From: an uncultured Lachnospiraceae bacterium
GTDB taxonomy: Bacteria > Bacillota > Clostridia > Lachnospirales > Lachnospiraceae
Length of the DNA stretch: 32,937 bases
Assembly: GCA_902762905.1 (NCBI GenBank)
Contig: CACWQE010000029.1
Location: forward strand, 1 to 32,937
Reading direction: 5' to 3'
The position numbers and the translations under genes were made by a program. Positions 8,215 through 15,895 of this stretch are shown here, piece by piece (position 1 is the first letter of the stretch; every line of letters starts with the position of its first letter). The notes beneath the pieces were generated by a model that saw only the letters and a list, made by a program, of their open reading frames with translations, did not search any database and had not been told where the DNA came from.

Positions 8215-9054
8215 ATGTATCGAGTAGAGAAAGTATTGAACCATAACGCAGTGATCGCTATTTCAGACGAGTCACATGGGGAATATCTGCTTATGGGCAA
8301 GGGAATTGGATTTGGCAAGAAGATCAATGAGCGTATGGAGATAAGAGATACTGATACGGTATATTCTTTGCAGGAGAAGACGGAACGGGGTGATTCCGGG
8401 TCTCTTGCAAAGTCAATATCCCCTGTTTGTTTAGAGATTGCTGACGAGGTGTTACAACAGGCTAGAAAGAACTTTGGCAAGGTTGATCAGAATATGCTTT
8501 TCCCAATGGCAGATCATATTGAGTTTGCGGTGAAACGGATACAGAATCATGAAGAGATCCGGAATCCGTTGACGGATGATATCCGTGTATTATTTCATGC
8601 GGAGTTTAAGACAGCAATGTGTATTCAGGATATTTTACAGGAACGTCTTGGAATTCAGATGGATGAAGATGAGATTGGATATATTGCACTGCATATTCAT
8701 TCTGCGATTGAGGACGAGAAGGTTTCCCAGGCAATGCAGATGGCACAGGCAGTTCGTAAATGTGTTGCATTGGTGGAGGAACAGATTGGAAAACCGATTG
8801 ATGTGTTATCCTTATCCTATAATCGTTTGATGAATCATATTCGCTATATGGTAGTGCGTGCGATGAAAGGAGAGGAACTCAAAGTCAGTATGAATGATTA
8901 CATGGAACTCAAGTTTCCACAATCATTTTCTATGGCACAGATTGTATGTGATCAGGTGAGCCATGATCTGCGTAAGCAGTTAAGTGAGACGGAGATTGGA
9001 TACCTTGCGATGCACATCGAACGGGTAACAAGCGCGGAACTTGGCAAAGAATAG
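8215..9054 (+). CDS. glcT: BglG/LicT/GlcT-family transcriptional antiterminator
   Basis: This RNA-binding regulator holds the RAT hairpin of its target mRNA and prevents termination. Its activity is set by PTS phosphorylation. The N-terminal RNA-binding domain covers about residues 1-55 (YRVEKVLNHNAVIA). Two PRD domains follow, with the expected histidines in MADHIEFAVKRI and IALHIHSAIEDE (PRD1) and in RLMNHIRYMVVRA and YLAMHIERV (PRD2). The AGGGGG ribosome site touches the ATG at 8209 but is 6 nt from the ATG at 8215, so the second is preferred. The gene lies downstream of its likely target, unlike Bacillus glcT, which is upstream of ptsG. It should therefore raise its own expression when active. 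The symbol is by analogy. Confidence 0.85.
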   Translation: MYRVEKVLNHNAVIAISDESHGEYLLMGKGIGFGKKINERMEIRDTDTVYSLQEKTERGDSGSLAKSISPVCLEIADEVLQQARKNFGKVDQNMLFPMADHIEFAVKRIQNHEEIRNPLTDDIRVLFHAEFKTAMCIQDILQERLGIQMDEDEIGYIALHIHSAIEDEKVSQAMQMAQAVRKCVALVEEQIGKPIDVLSLSYNRLMNHIRYMVVRAMKGEELKVSMNDYMELKFPQSFSMAQIVCDQVSHDLRKQLSETEIGYLAMHIERVTSAELGKE

Positions 9055-9085
9055 GTAAAGAAAAGCATCTGGCAGGGATTGGCTG

Positions 9086-9115
9086 TTTACAATGCAGTGA
9101 AAAATGTGATATATA
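9086..9115 (+). promoter_or_regulatory. promoter of the riboswitch-ATPase transcript
   Basis: TTTACA (9086-9091) and TATATA (9110-9115) with an 18-bp spacer lie just upstream of the riboswitch. The AT-rich run makes the exact -10 ambiguous. Confidence 0.5.
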
Positions 9116-9137
9116 TATCATAATAGAATATATGGAA

Positions 9138-9230
9138 GACCTTGCAAAGAGGGAGTAGTTGCATACCATATGGTATGTTGCAGGATTTCGTCAGTACGGC
9201 AGCTTGCCCGGAACCTGTGAAACAGAGCAT
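9138..9230 (+). promoter_or_regulatory. yybP-ykoY (Mn2+) riboswitch aptamer
   Basis: GGGAGTAG (9151-9158) is followed by a hairpin (GCATACC, ATAT loop, GGTATGT), then GTCAGTACGGC (9190-9200) and TGCCCGGAACCTGTGAAA. This series of conserved blocks is the signature of the yybP-ykoY class, which binds Mn2+ and commonly controls metal exporters. A terminator hairpin starts 10 nt later and the ATPase gene follows, the classic expression-platform layout. Aptamer ends are approximate. A covariance-model search would settle the class. Confidence 0.8.
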
Positions 9231-9239
9231 GTTTAACGA

Positions 9240-9281
9240 GACTTTTTGTGTACATAGTTATGTGCACAAGAAGTCTTTTTC
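9240..9281 (+). terminator. riboswitch-controlled terminator
   Basis: GACTT (9240-9244) pairs with AAGTC (9271-9275), and TGTGTACAT pairs with ATGTGCACA around an AGTT loop. A T run follows at 9276-9280. It stands between the aptamer and the ATPase start, so metal binding most likely prevents its formation. Confidence 0.8.
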
Positions 9282-9315
9282 ATTATGTGTGAGGTTAGAA
9301 AGGAAGGGATACGTT

Positions 9316-11928
9316 ATGAAGCAGGCATATCAGATGGAATTGGATGAAGTGTTTGATCAGATGGAGACGGATGTAAAGGGTCTGACAATGGAAGCGGTTA
9401 GAGCCAGAGTAGAGAAATACGGGGAAAATGTATTACAGGAAGGAAAGAAAAAGACTTCTGTTGTTATTTTTTTAGAACAATTCAAAGATTTGTTAGTTCT
9501 TATCCTGATGGTGGCTGCAGTTATTTCAATGATCTCCGGTAATGTGGAAAGCACAATTGTTATATTTGTGGTGATTATCCTGAATGCAATCTTAGGAACA
9601 GTGCAGTATATGAAAGCAGAAAAATCATTAGATTCTTTGAAAGCGTTATCCTCTCCTTGTGCCAGGGTAATTCGGGATGGCGAGAAGATGGAGATTCCAT
9701 CAAAAGATGTGGTACCCGGAGATGTTGTGGTATTAGAGGCTGGAGATATGGTAGTTGCAGATGGAAGGATCTTTAATAATTATTCTTTGCAGGTGAATGA
9801 AAGTGCGTTGACCGGAGAGTCTACAAATGTTGATAAAATTGATTATCGGATTGAGGAAGAGGTTCCACTTGCGGAACGTCTTAATATGGTATATTCCGGG
9901 ACTCTTGTTACGTACGGCAGAGCGGAAGTGTTAGTAACAGAAACCGGTATGAATACGGAGATGGGCAAGATTGCAGATCTTATGAATGGGGCGAAAGACA
10001 AGAAGACACCATTACAGAAGAGTATGGATGATTTTAGTAAGAAATTGGCAATGGTGATCATAGGAATCTGTGTGGTGGTTTTCGCGTTGCAGATATATCA
10101 AAAGACACCGGTTTTAGATGCTTTGATGTTCGCCGTGGCGTTAGCGGTGGCGGCGATACCGGAAGCATTGAGTTCCATTATTACGATCGTACAGGCAATG
10201 GGTACGCAGAAGATGGCGGCAGAAGGTGCTATTATGAAAGAATTGAAAGCGGTGGAAAGTCTTGGCTGTGTGTCTGTGATCTGTTCAGATAAGACGGGAA
10301 CATTGACGCAGAATAAGATGACAGTGACAAGTTTATATATAGATGGAGAAGTAATTACACCGGAGGATATGAATCTTCACAAGCAAAGTCATCGATATCT
10401 GCTCTATAATGCCATATTGAACAACGATTCTTCGGTGCAGGGGGAAAAGCAGATAGGAGATCCTACAGAGGCGTGTTTGCTTACAATGGCAAGAACGGCA
10501 TTTCGTCATACATCTGTTGAGGTACAGGAGGAAGATGTAAGACAGATGATGCCAAGATTAGAGGAACTGCCGTTTGATTCAGAACGGAAAATGATGAGTA
10601 CGAAATATCTGGTACATGGTGTGCATACGGTTTTCACAAAAGGAGCATTGGATATGCTCTTGCCGAGAATTACCAGAATTTTGACAGAAGATGGTGTCAT
10701 GGCAATCACGAATGAACAACGGAATGCTATTTTACGGCAAAATGAGGAATTTTCACAAAATGGACTCCGGGTGCTTACCTTTGTGTATAAAGAGGTTATG
10801 GAGGAAGAACGGCTGTGTTTAGAAGCAGAAGAGGATTATATATTTATAGGATTAGTGGCAATGATGGATCCGCCAAGAGAGGAATCCATACAAGCTGTTG
10901 CGGACGCCAGATCAGCAGGCATCCGTACGGTGATGATCACAGGTGACCATAAGGTGACGGCAACTGCAATTGCAAAACAGATTGGTATATGGGAAGATGG
11001 AGATGTGGCAGTAACCGGACAGGAATTAGATGCTATGCCGGACGAGGAATTAGATCGTGTTCTTTCGGATATAGCGGTGTATGCCAGGGTTTCACCTGAG
11101 AATAAGATCCGTATTGTTGAGGCATGGCAACGAAGAGGTTCGGTGGTTGCCATGACAGGAGACGGAGTCAATGATGCACCAGCACTTAAGAAAGCGGATA
11201 TTGGTGTAGCAATGGGAATTACGGGAACAGAAGTCTCGAAGGATGCAGCGGCAATGATCCTTTCAGATGATAATTTTGCAACAATCATGAAGGCGGTCAG
11301 CAATGGGCGGAGTGTGTATCGGAATATCCAGAATGCGATTCAGTTCCTGCTTTCTGGTAATATGGCAGGAATTCTTACGGTGTTATACTGCTGTATGGCA
11401 GCACTTCCGGCTCCGTTTGCTCCGGTGCACCTGCTTTTTATTAACCTTCTCACGGATTCTTTGCCGGCGTTGGCAATTGGAATGGAAACTACAGATAAAA
11501 CATTGCTAAAAGAACAACCAAGAGATACCAACGAAGGAATTATGACTTCTAATTTTGTAGGCCATTTATTCGGATATGGATTTATGATTGCAGTGGTCAC
11601 AATCGTGGCATTTTATGTTGGAATGCAGGAAGGTAAGACTTATGCAAGTACTATGGCATTTGCTACGCTGACATTGACTAGATTATTCCATGGGTTCAAT
11701 TGCCGCAGCAGAAAATCACTTGCGCGGTTGGGAGTGTTGGGCAATCCATGGAGTGTAGGTGCTTTTGGAATTGGAGTGCTGTTGCTTGTGTGTGTAATCG
11801 GTATTCCGGGATTACGACAGATGTTTGAGGTGGCGGTATTGACAGTGCCACAGATTGGGGCTATCATGTTGCTGGCAATGCTGCCTACCATATGCATTCA
11901 GTTGACCCGTGTGATGCTGGGAAAATAG
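9316..11928 (+). CDS. P-type (P2-like) cation-transporting ATPase, likely Mn2+/Ca2+ export
   Basis: This membrane pump uses ATP to move divalent cations out of the cell. Visible motifs are ALTGES in the actuator domain, the phospho-Asp325 in SDKTGTLTQNKMT, MDPPREE, MITGDHKVTA and MTGDGVNDAPALKKADIG. Ion-site residues match a single-site calcium-type pump: Glu283 in IPEAL (M4), Asn710 and Asp714 in NLLTD (M6), and Asn682 in M5. The position equivalent to the second-site Glu of animal SERCA is Gly685. The length of 870 residues is normal. The reading frame is open back to 9142, but that part covers the riboswitch and terminator. The ATG at 9316 has its own AAGGAAGGG site. The Mn2+-type riboswitch suggests manganese (possibly with calcium) as substrate. 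Confidence 0.9.
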   Translation: MKQAYQMELDEVFDQMETDVKGLTMEAVRARVEKYGENVLQEGKKKTSVVIFLEQFKDLLVLILMVAAVISMISGNVESTIVIFVVIILNAILGTVQYMKAEKSLDSLKALSSPCARVIRDGEKMEIPSKDVVPGDVVVLEAGDMVVADGRIFNNYSLQVNESALTGESTNVDKIDYRIEEEVPLAERLNMVYSGTLVTYGRAEVLVTETGMNTEMGKIADLMNGAKDKKTPLQKSMDDFSKKLAMVIIGICVVVFALQIYQKTPVLDALMFAVALAVAAIPEALSSIITIVQAMGTQKMAAEGAIMKELKAVESLGCVSVICSDKTGTLTQNKMTVTSLYIDGEVITPEDMNLHKQSHRYLLYNAILNNDSSVQGEKQIGDPTEACLLTMARTAFRHTSVEVQEEDVRQMMPRLEELPFDSERKMMSTKYLVHGVHTVFTKGALDMLLPRITRILTEDGVMAITNEQRNAILRQNEEFSQNGLRVLTFVYKEVMEEERLCLEAEEDYIFIGLVAMMDPPREESIQAVADARSAGIRTVMITGDHKVTATAIAKQIGIWEDGDVAVTGQELDAMPDEELDRVLSDIAVYARVSPENKIRIVEAWQRRGSVVAMTGDGVNDAPALKKADIGVAMGITGTEVSKDAAAMILSDDNFATIMKAVSNGRSVYRNIQNAIQFLLSGNMAGILTVLYCCMAALPAPFAPVHLLFINLLTDSLPALAIGMETTDKTLLKEQPRDTNEGIMTSNFVGHLFGYGFMIAVVTIVAFYVGMQEGKTYASTMAFATLTLTRLFHGFNCRSRKSLARLGVLGNPWSVGAFGIGVLLLVCVIGIPGLRQMFEVAVLTVPQIGAIMLLAMLPTICIQLTRVMLGK

Positions 11929-11940
11929 GTTATATGGAAA

Positions 11941-11973
11941 ATGACACCATTAATTGGATGGTGTCATTTTTTT
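11941..11973. terminator. bidirectional terminator shared by the ATPase and marR genes
   Basis: ATGACACCAT (11941-11950) pairs perfectly with ATGGTGTCAT (11958-11967), followed by seven T on the plus strand. The right arm and loop encode the last residues and stop of the minus-strand marR gene. On the minus strand the hairpin is followed by only a short T run. Confidence 0.85.
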
Positions 11974-12399
11974 CATAAGATCTATGATATTGTTCAGGGA
12001 ATCAATAAAGGTCTGTTTCTCGTCCTCTGACAAAGAGGCAAGAGAAGTGGTGAATCGCTTGCGGTATTCCTGCTTTAATTGTGCCAGTAATTGAATACCG
12101 GAGTTTGATAGGCTGACATCTAACTGGCGGCGATTGGTATCGTGCGTGTTACGGAAGATAAGCTGACGTTTGGCAAGAGGAGCTACGGCACGTGTTGCCT
12201 GTTCTCTTGAGATGCATAGCTTGTCTGCCAACTGACTCATCGAAAGACTTGGAACGGCTGACAGGATCAACAGAATTCGAAGTTGTGTCTTTGTAATCTG
12301 TATTTCCTTTAATTCTGTAAAATTATTAAAATATTGAAAATAACTAGGAAGCAGTTCTAAAAGAGAGAGAATTGCTTCTTCTTCGTTATGCTGTTTCAT
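11950..12399 (-). CDS. MarR-family transcriptional regulator
   Basis: This small cytoplasmic winged-helix repressor or activator has 149 residues. The central DNA-binding part reads QLRILLILSAVPSLSMSQLADKLCISREQATRAVAPLAKRQLIFR, then the wing with a Asp-Arg (DTNRRQLDVSLS), typical of MarR proteins. A start at 12411 (MVIIMKQH) is possible, but AAAGGATGG lies about 8-11 nt before the ATG at 12399, so MKQH is preferred. Its ligand is unknown. It lies convergent to the ATPase gene and divergent from the transglutaminase-like gene, so the latter or its own promoter is the likeliest target. Its last codons form part of the shared terminator. Confidence 0.85.
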   Translation of the reverse strand: MKQHNEEEAILSLLELLPSYFQYFNNFTELKEIQITKTQLRILLILSAVPSLSMSQLADKLCISREQATRAVAPLAKRQLIFRNTHDTNRRQLDVSLSNSGIQLLAQLKQEYRKRFTTSLASLSEDEKQTFIDSLNNIIDLMKKMTPSN

Positions 12400-12434
12400 A
12401 ATAATGACCATCCTTTATATACTTCTTACAACCC

Positions 12435-12463
12435 ATTATATGAAAAAATAATTGGAAATTCAA
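12435..12463 (-). promoter_or_regulatory. promoter of the marR gene
   Basis: On the minus strand, TTGAAT (complement of 12458-12463) and a perfect TATAAT (complement of 12435-12440) are 17 bp apart. The start would be near 12428, leaving a leader of about 28 nt. Confidence 0.75.
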
Positions 12464-12592
12464 CAAGGATTATTATGGTTTGAAACGAATATATCGGAAA
12501 AGGCCGAAAACAGGATTCTCATATCCCATTTATTGGACATTACATTTGTTAATATGCTTATACCAAAGAGGAATAAGAAAGAAGGAGGTAGT

Positions 12593-13384
12593 ATGAAAAG
12601 ATACAGGTGTAGATGTCTCATAATCATGGTCGTGGTGTGTGGCATTTTATGGAATGGTAGCGTTGGGTATGCACAGTCTCTTTATTACGAGGTGCAGGAT
12701 CGGAGTATGATGTGTAGACAGATAGTGTCTCTTATGAAGGAAAGACAGAAGGAGGTGAGTTTCTACTATCCGGGAATTAAGCAGGATATGATGCAATATA
12801 AGATGAAACAGTATGTTTCTTTCTTTGAGGATCTGTCGGATATAGATGCTTATGTAATAGGGGGAGTAGAAGCAATTGAGGTTCAGTATGCGGTGGAATC
12901 AGATTCAGCGGTTGTATTTTGTATTCAATACCGGACAACATTGCAACAGGAGAGATATGTGGATCGCAAAGTAAGAAAACTGACTAGAAAAGTACGCTCA
13001 CAAAGACGGATCAGACGGATACAATGGGGCAGACGTTATCTGATTACGCATATGCGATATGATAGAAGATATTATACAGCATATGATGCCTTTTACCGGG
13101 GAAAAGGTAACTGTATGGCATATTCCTATGCATTTGTCCGGTTGATGCAGGAGTTAGAGGTTCCGTGTATATATGTGAGCAATGAGGAGCATGCGTGGAA
13201 TATGGTCCGGGTAGATGGCAGATGGTATTATGTAGATATAACATGGGAAGAGACAGACAGGGATAATATGTATTTTCTAAGGGGGAAGGAGGATTTTCCA
13301 GGACATGGAACGATACGATATGGTTTGCCCCGAAAAGCCAGGATTGCCAGGAAAGGATATATTTCCCAATGTATACGCAAATGA
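12593..13384 (+). CDS. secreted transglutaminase-like cysteine hydrolase
   Basis: The protein has a signal-type N-terminus (MKRYRCRCLIIMVVVCGILW, then NGSVGYAQS with a possible signal-peptidase site) and no lipobox. The C-terminal part carries the transglutaminase-like triad: Cys174 in GKGNCMAYSYAF, His200 in NEEHAWNMVRV and Asp215 in WYYVDITWEE. Bacterial members of this fold are usually peptidases or amidases rather than cross-linkers. A strongly basic segment (VDRKVRKLTRKVRSQRRIRRI) separates the two halves. The frame is open back to 12452, but GAAGGAGGTAG directly precedes the ATG at 12593, giving 263 residues. Substrate and partners are unknown. The gene is divergent from marR. Confidence 0.8.
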   Translation: MKRYRCRCLIIMVVVCGILWNGSVGYAQSLYYEVQDRSMMCRQIVSLMKERQKEVSFYYPGIKQDMMQYKMKQYVSFFEDLSDIDAYVIGGVEAIEVQYAVESDSAVVFCIQYRTTLQQERYVDRKVRKLTRKVRSQRRIRRIQWGRRYLITHMRYDRRYYTAYDAFYRGKGNCMAYSYAFVRLMQELEVPCIYVSNEEHAWNMVRVDGRWYYVDITWEETDRDNMYFLRGKEDFPGHGTIRYGLPRKARIARKGYISQCIRK

Positions 13385-13385
13385 T

Positions 13386-13414
13386 TTGAAATATCATGGA
13401 TGTTATGCTACAAT
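13386..13414 (+). promoter_or_regulatory. extended -10 promoter of the hydratase gene
   Basis: TTGAAA (13386-13391) and TACAAT (13409-13414) are 17 bp apart, with a TGC extension directly before the -10. The -35 starts 2 bp after the preceding stop codon, so the hydratase is transcribed on its own. Confidence 0.75.
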
Positions 13415-13466
13415 AATTTCCGATTGAGAGAAATTCTTATTAACAAGCTATAAGGAGGATATATGC

Positions 13467-15749
13467 GTGGTTAAGTTATACGAAGGCGGAGCTTATCTGG
13501 TCAATGGTACAGAGATTATTCCAGATGGAGCGAATCAGGAACAGGAATTAAAGAGCAAGACAGGAAGTGTGATTTCGAAGGAAGAAGCGGCTAAGAATAC
13601 AATTGCTTATAATATTTTGAAAGCACATAATACTTCAGAAGACATGGATAATCTTCAGATCAAGTTCGATAAGTTGACATCACATGATATTACATTTGTT
13701 GGAATTATTCAGACGGCAAGAGCATCTGGATTAGAGAAATTCCCAATTCCATATGTATTAACAAACTGTCACAATTCTCTTTGTGCGGTAGGAGGAACCA
13801 TCAATGAGGATGATCATATGTTTGGACTTACCTGTGCAAAGAAATATGGTGGAGTATATGTACCTCCTCATCAGGCAGTTATTCACCAGTTTGCGAGAGA
13901 GATGCTGGCAGAATGTGGAGCCATGATCTTAGGTTCTGATTCTCATACCCGTTATGGTGCATTGGGTACTATGGCAATCGGAGAAGGCGGCGGAGAGCTT
14001 GTTAAGCAGTTACTTTGTCAGACATATGATGTGAAGATGCCGGGAGTTGTTGCTATTTATTTAGATGGTAAGCCGGAAGCAGGCGTTGGTCCACAGGACG
14101 TTGCACTTGCAATCATTGGTGCGGTATTTGCCAATGGTTATGTGAAGAATAAAGTAATGGAGTTCGTAGGTCCTGGCGTGGATAGCTTAAGTGCAGATTA
14201 TCGTATTGGCATAGATGTAATGACCACAGAGACAACCTGTCTTTCCTCTATCTGGAAGACGGATGATAAGGTGAAAGATTTCTATGATATCCACGGAAGA
14301 AGCGGAGATTATAAGGAATTGAATCCGGGTGCAGTTGCATACTATGATGGTGTTGTCTATGTAGATCTTAGTAAAGTGAAACCAATGATCGCAATGCCAT
14401 TCCATCCAAGTAATACTTATACGATTGAAGAGTTGAATGCAAACTTAATGGATATCTTGGAGGATTGCGAAAAGCGTGCTTTAGTCAGCTTGGATGGTAA
14501 GGTTGACTTTGCATTGAAAGATAAAGTAAGAGATGGTAAGTTATATGTAGATCAGGGTATTATCGCAGGATGTGCCGGTGGTGGATTTGAGAATATCTGT
14601 GCAGCAGCAGATATCCTGAAGGGTTCATACATTGGAGCAGATGAATTTACATTAAGTGTCTATCCGGCTTCTACACCAATCTATATGGAATTGGCTAAGA
14701 ACGGAAGATTGGCAGATTTGATCGAGACTGGTGCGATTGTGAAGACTGCATTCTGTGGACCTTGTTTCGGTGCGGGTGATACACCAGCCAATAATGCATT
14801 TTCTATCCGTCATTCTACAAGAAACTTCCCGAATCGAGAAGGTTCTAAGGTACAGAATGGACAGATTTCATCCGTTGCCTTAATGGATGCCCGTTCTATT
14901 GCAGCAACGGCAGCGAATAAGGGTTATCTGACTGCGGCAACTGATGTAGATGTGAACTTTACGAATCCGAAATATTTCTTTGATCAGAATATTTATGCAA
15001 ATCGTGTATATAATGGTGTTGGTAAAGCAGATCCAAGTGTGGAGATTAAGTTCGGTCCGAACATTAAGGACTGGCCGGAGATGGTGGCTTTGACAGATAA
15101 TCTGGTATTGAAGGTTGCTTCTGTCATCCATGATCCGGTTACGACAACTGACGAGTTGATTCCATCAGGAGAGACGTCTTCTTATCGTTCGAATCCGTTA
15201 GGACTTGCTGAATTTACATTGTCACGTAAAGATCCGGAATATGTGGGACGTGCCAAGGCAATTCAGGCTGTTGAGAAAGTAAGAGAAGAAGGTAAGTGCA
15301 TGGGTGAGGCGTACCCAGAGATGCGTGAGATCATGCACAAAGTAAAGGAACAGTTCCCAGATGCATGCAGGGATAATACAGGTGTTGGTTCTACCATCTT
15401 TGCAGTGAAACCAGGAGATGGTTCTGCACGTGAACAGGCAGCATCCTGCCAGAAGGTACTTGGTGGATGGGCGAATGTTGCCAAAGAATATGCAACGAAG
15501 AGATATCGTTCCAACCTGATCAACTGGGGAATGTTACCATTCTTAATGCCAGAAGATTATGATTTTGAGATTGATGATTATATCTTCATTCCAGACATTG
15601 CCAAGGCGGTTCGCGAGAAGAATAATGATATTAAAGCCTATGTAGTGAACAAGGATATGAAAGAGCTTACATTCCATCTTGGAGATCTGACAGATCACGA
15701 GAGAGAGATTATCCTGAAGGGTTGTCTGATCAATTATAATCGTGGATAA
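13467..15749 (+). CDS. aconitase-family hydratase (YbhJ/aconitase-like), 4Fe-4S
   Basis: This cytoplasmic iron-sulphur enzyme of the aconitase superfamily has 760 residues, near the size of mitochondrial aconitase and of E. coli YbhJ. The cluster ligands are visible as Cys369 (IAGCAGG) and Cys430/Cys433 (CGPCFG). The substrate-side motif [21 protein letters not shown] is present. In the swivelling C-terminal domain the active-site loop reads [10 protein letters not shown] (652-656 GSARE), where true aconitases have GSSRE, so one active-site Ser is Ala. Isomerisation of citrate is therefore plausible but unproven. The start is GTG, 8 nt after AAGGAGG. An ATG 4 nt earlier opens only MRG and a stop. 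Its own promoter and terminator make it monocistronic. Confidence 0.85.
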   Translation: MVKLYEGGAYLVNGTEIIPDGANQEQELKSKTGSVISKEEAAKNTIAYNILKAHNTSEDMDNLQIKFDKLTSHDITFVGIIQTARASGLEKFPIPYVLTNCHNSLCAVGGTINEDDHMFGLTCAKKYGGVYVPPHQAVIHQFAREMLAECGAMILGSDSHTRYGALGTMAIGEGGGELVKQLLCQTYDVKMPGVVAIYLDGKPEAGVGPQDVALAIIGAVFANGYVKNKVMEFVGPGVDSLSADYRIGIDVMTTETTCLSSIWKTDDKVKDFYDIHGRSGDYKELNPGAVAYYDGVVYVDLSKVKPMIAMPFHPSNTYTIEELNANLMDILEDCEKRALVSLDGKVDFALKDKVRDGKLYVDQGIIAGCAGGGFENICAAADILKGSYIGADEFTLSVYPASTPIYMELAKNGRLADLIETGAIVKTAFCGPCFGAGDTPANNAFSIRHSTRNFPNREGSKVQNGQISSVALMDARSIAATAANKGYLTAATDVDVNFTNPKYFFDQNIYANRVYNGVGKADPSVEIKFGPNIKDWPEMVALTDNLVLKVASVIHDPVTTTDELIPSGETSSYRSNPLGLAEFTLSRKDPEYVGRAKAIQAVEKVREEGKCMGEAYPEMREIMHKVKEQFPDACRDNTGVGSTIFAVKPGDGSAREQAASCQKVLGGWANVAKEYATKRYRSNLINWGMLPFLMPEDYDFEIDDYIFIPDIAKAVREKNNDIKAYVVNKDMKELTFHLGDLTDHEREIILKGCLINYNRG

Positions 15750-15790
15750 AGACAAATAATGTAGACAATTGAATTGTTTGCAATGGAAGA

Positions 15791-15838
15791 AATCCTGCTA
15801 AGAACACAATGTTGTGGTCTTAGTGGGATTTTTCTTTT
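15791..15838 (+). terminator. strong terminator of the hydratase gene
   Basis: AATCCTGCTAAGA (15791-15803) pairs with TCTTAGTGGGATT (15818-15830) over 13 positions including two G-U pairs, with CACAA/TTGTG inside. TTTTTCTTTT follows. Confidence 0.9.
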
Positions 15839-15854
15839 AAAGAGAGGGAAGATG

Positions 15855-15863
15855 TGCTATAAT
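15855..15863 (+). promoter_or_regulatory. extended -10 promoter of the flippase gene
   Basis: TGC-TATAAT (15855-15863) is an extended -10 with a consensus hexamer. The -35 position falls in the T tract of the preceding terminator and has no good match. The leader before the ATG at 15896 would be about 26 nt. Confidence 0.6.
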
Positions 15864-15895
15864 AAATATAATTTTTAGAAAGACAGAATAGATAT

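Noticed and set aside
9142..9315. 58-residue N-terminal extension of the cation ATPase frame
   Set aside because: The stretch is the riboswitch aptamer and its terminator, the residues resemble no P-type ATPase N-terminus, and the ATG at 9316 has its own AAGGAAGGG site.
10836..11303. 155-residue frame antisense to the ATPase gene
   Set aside because: It lies wholly inside well-conserved ATPase motifs and its Ser/Ala/Ile-rich composition is what the antisense of such a gene gives.
12452..12592. 47-residue extension of the transglutaminase-like frame
   Set aside because: It would bury the signal peptide, lacks a ribosome site, and GAAGGAGGTAG directly precedes the ATG at 12593.
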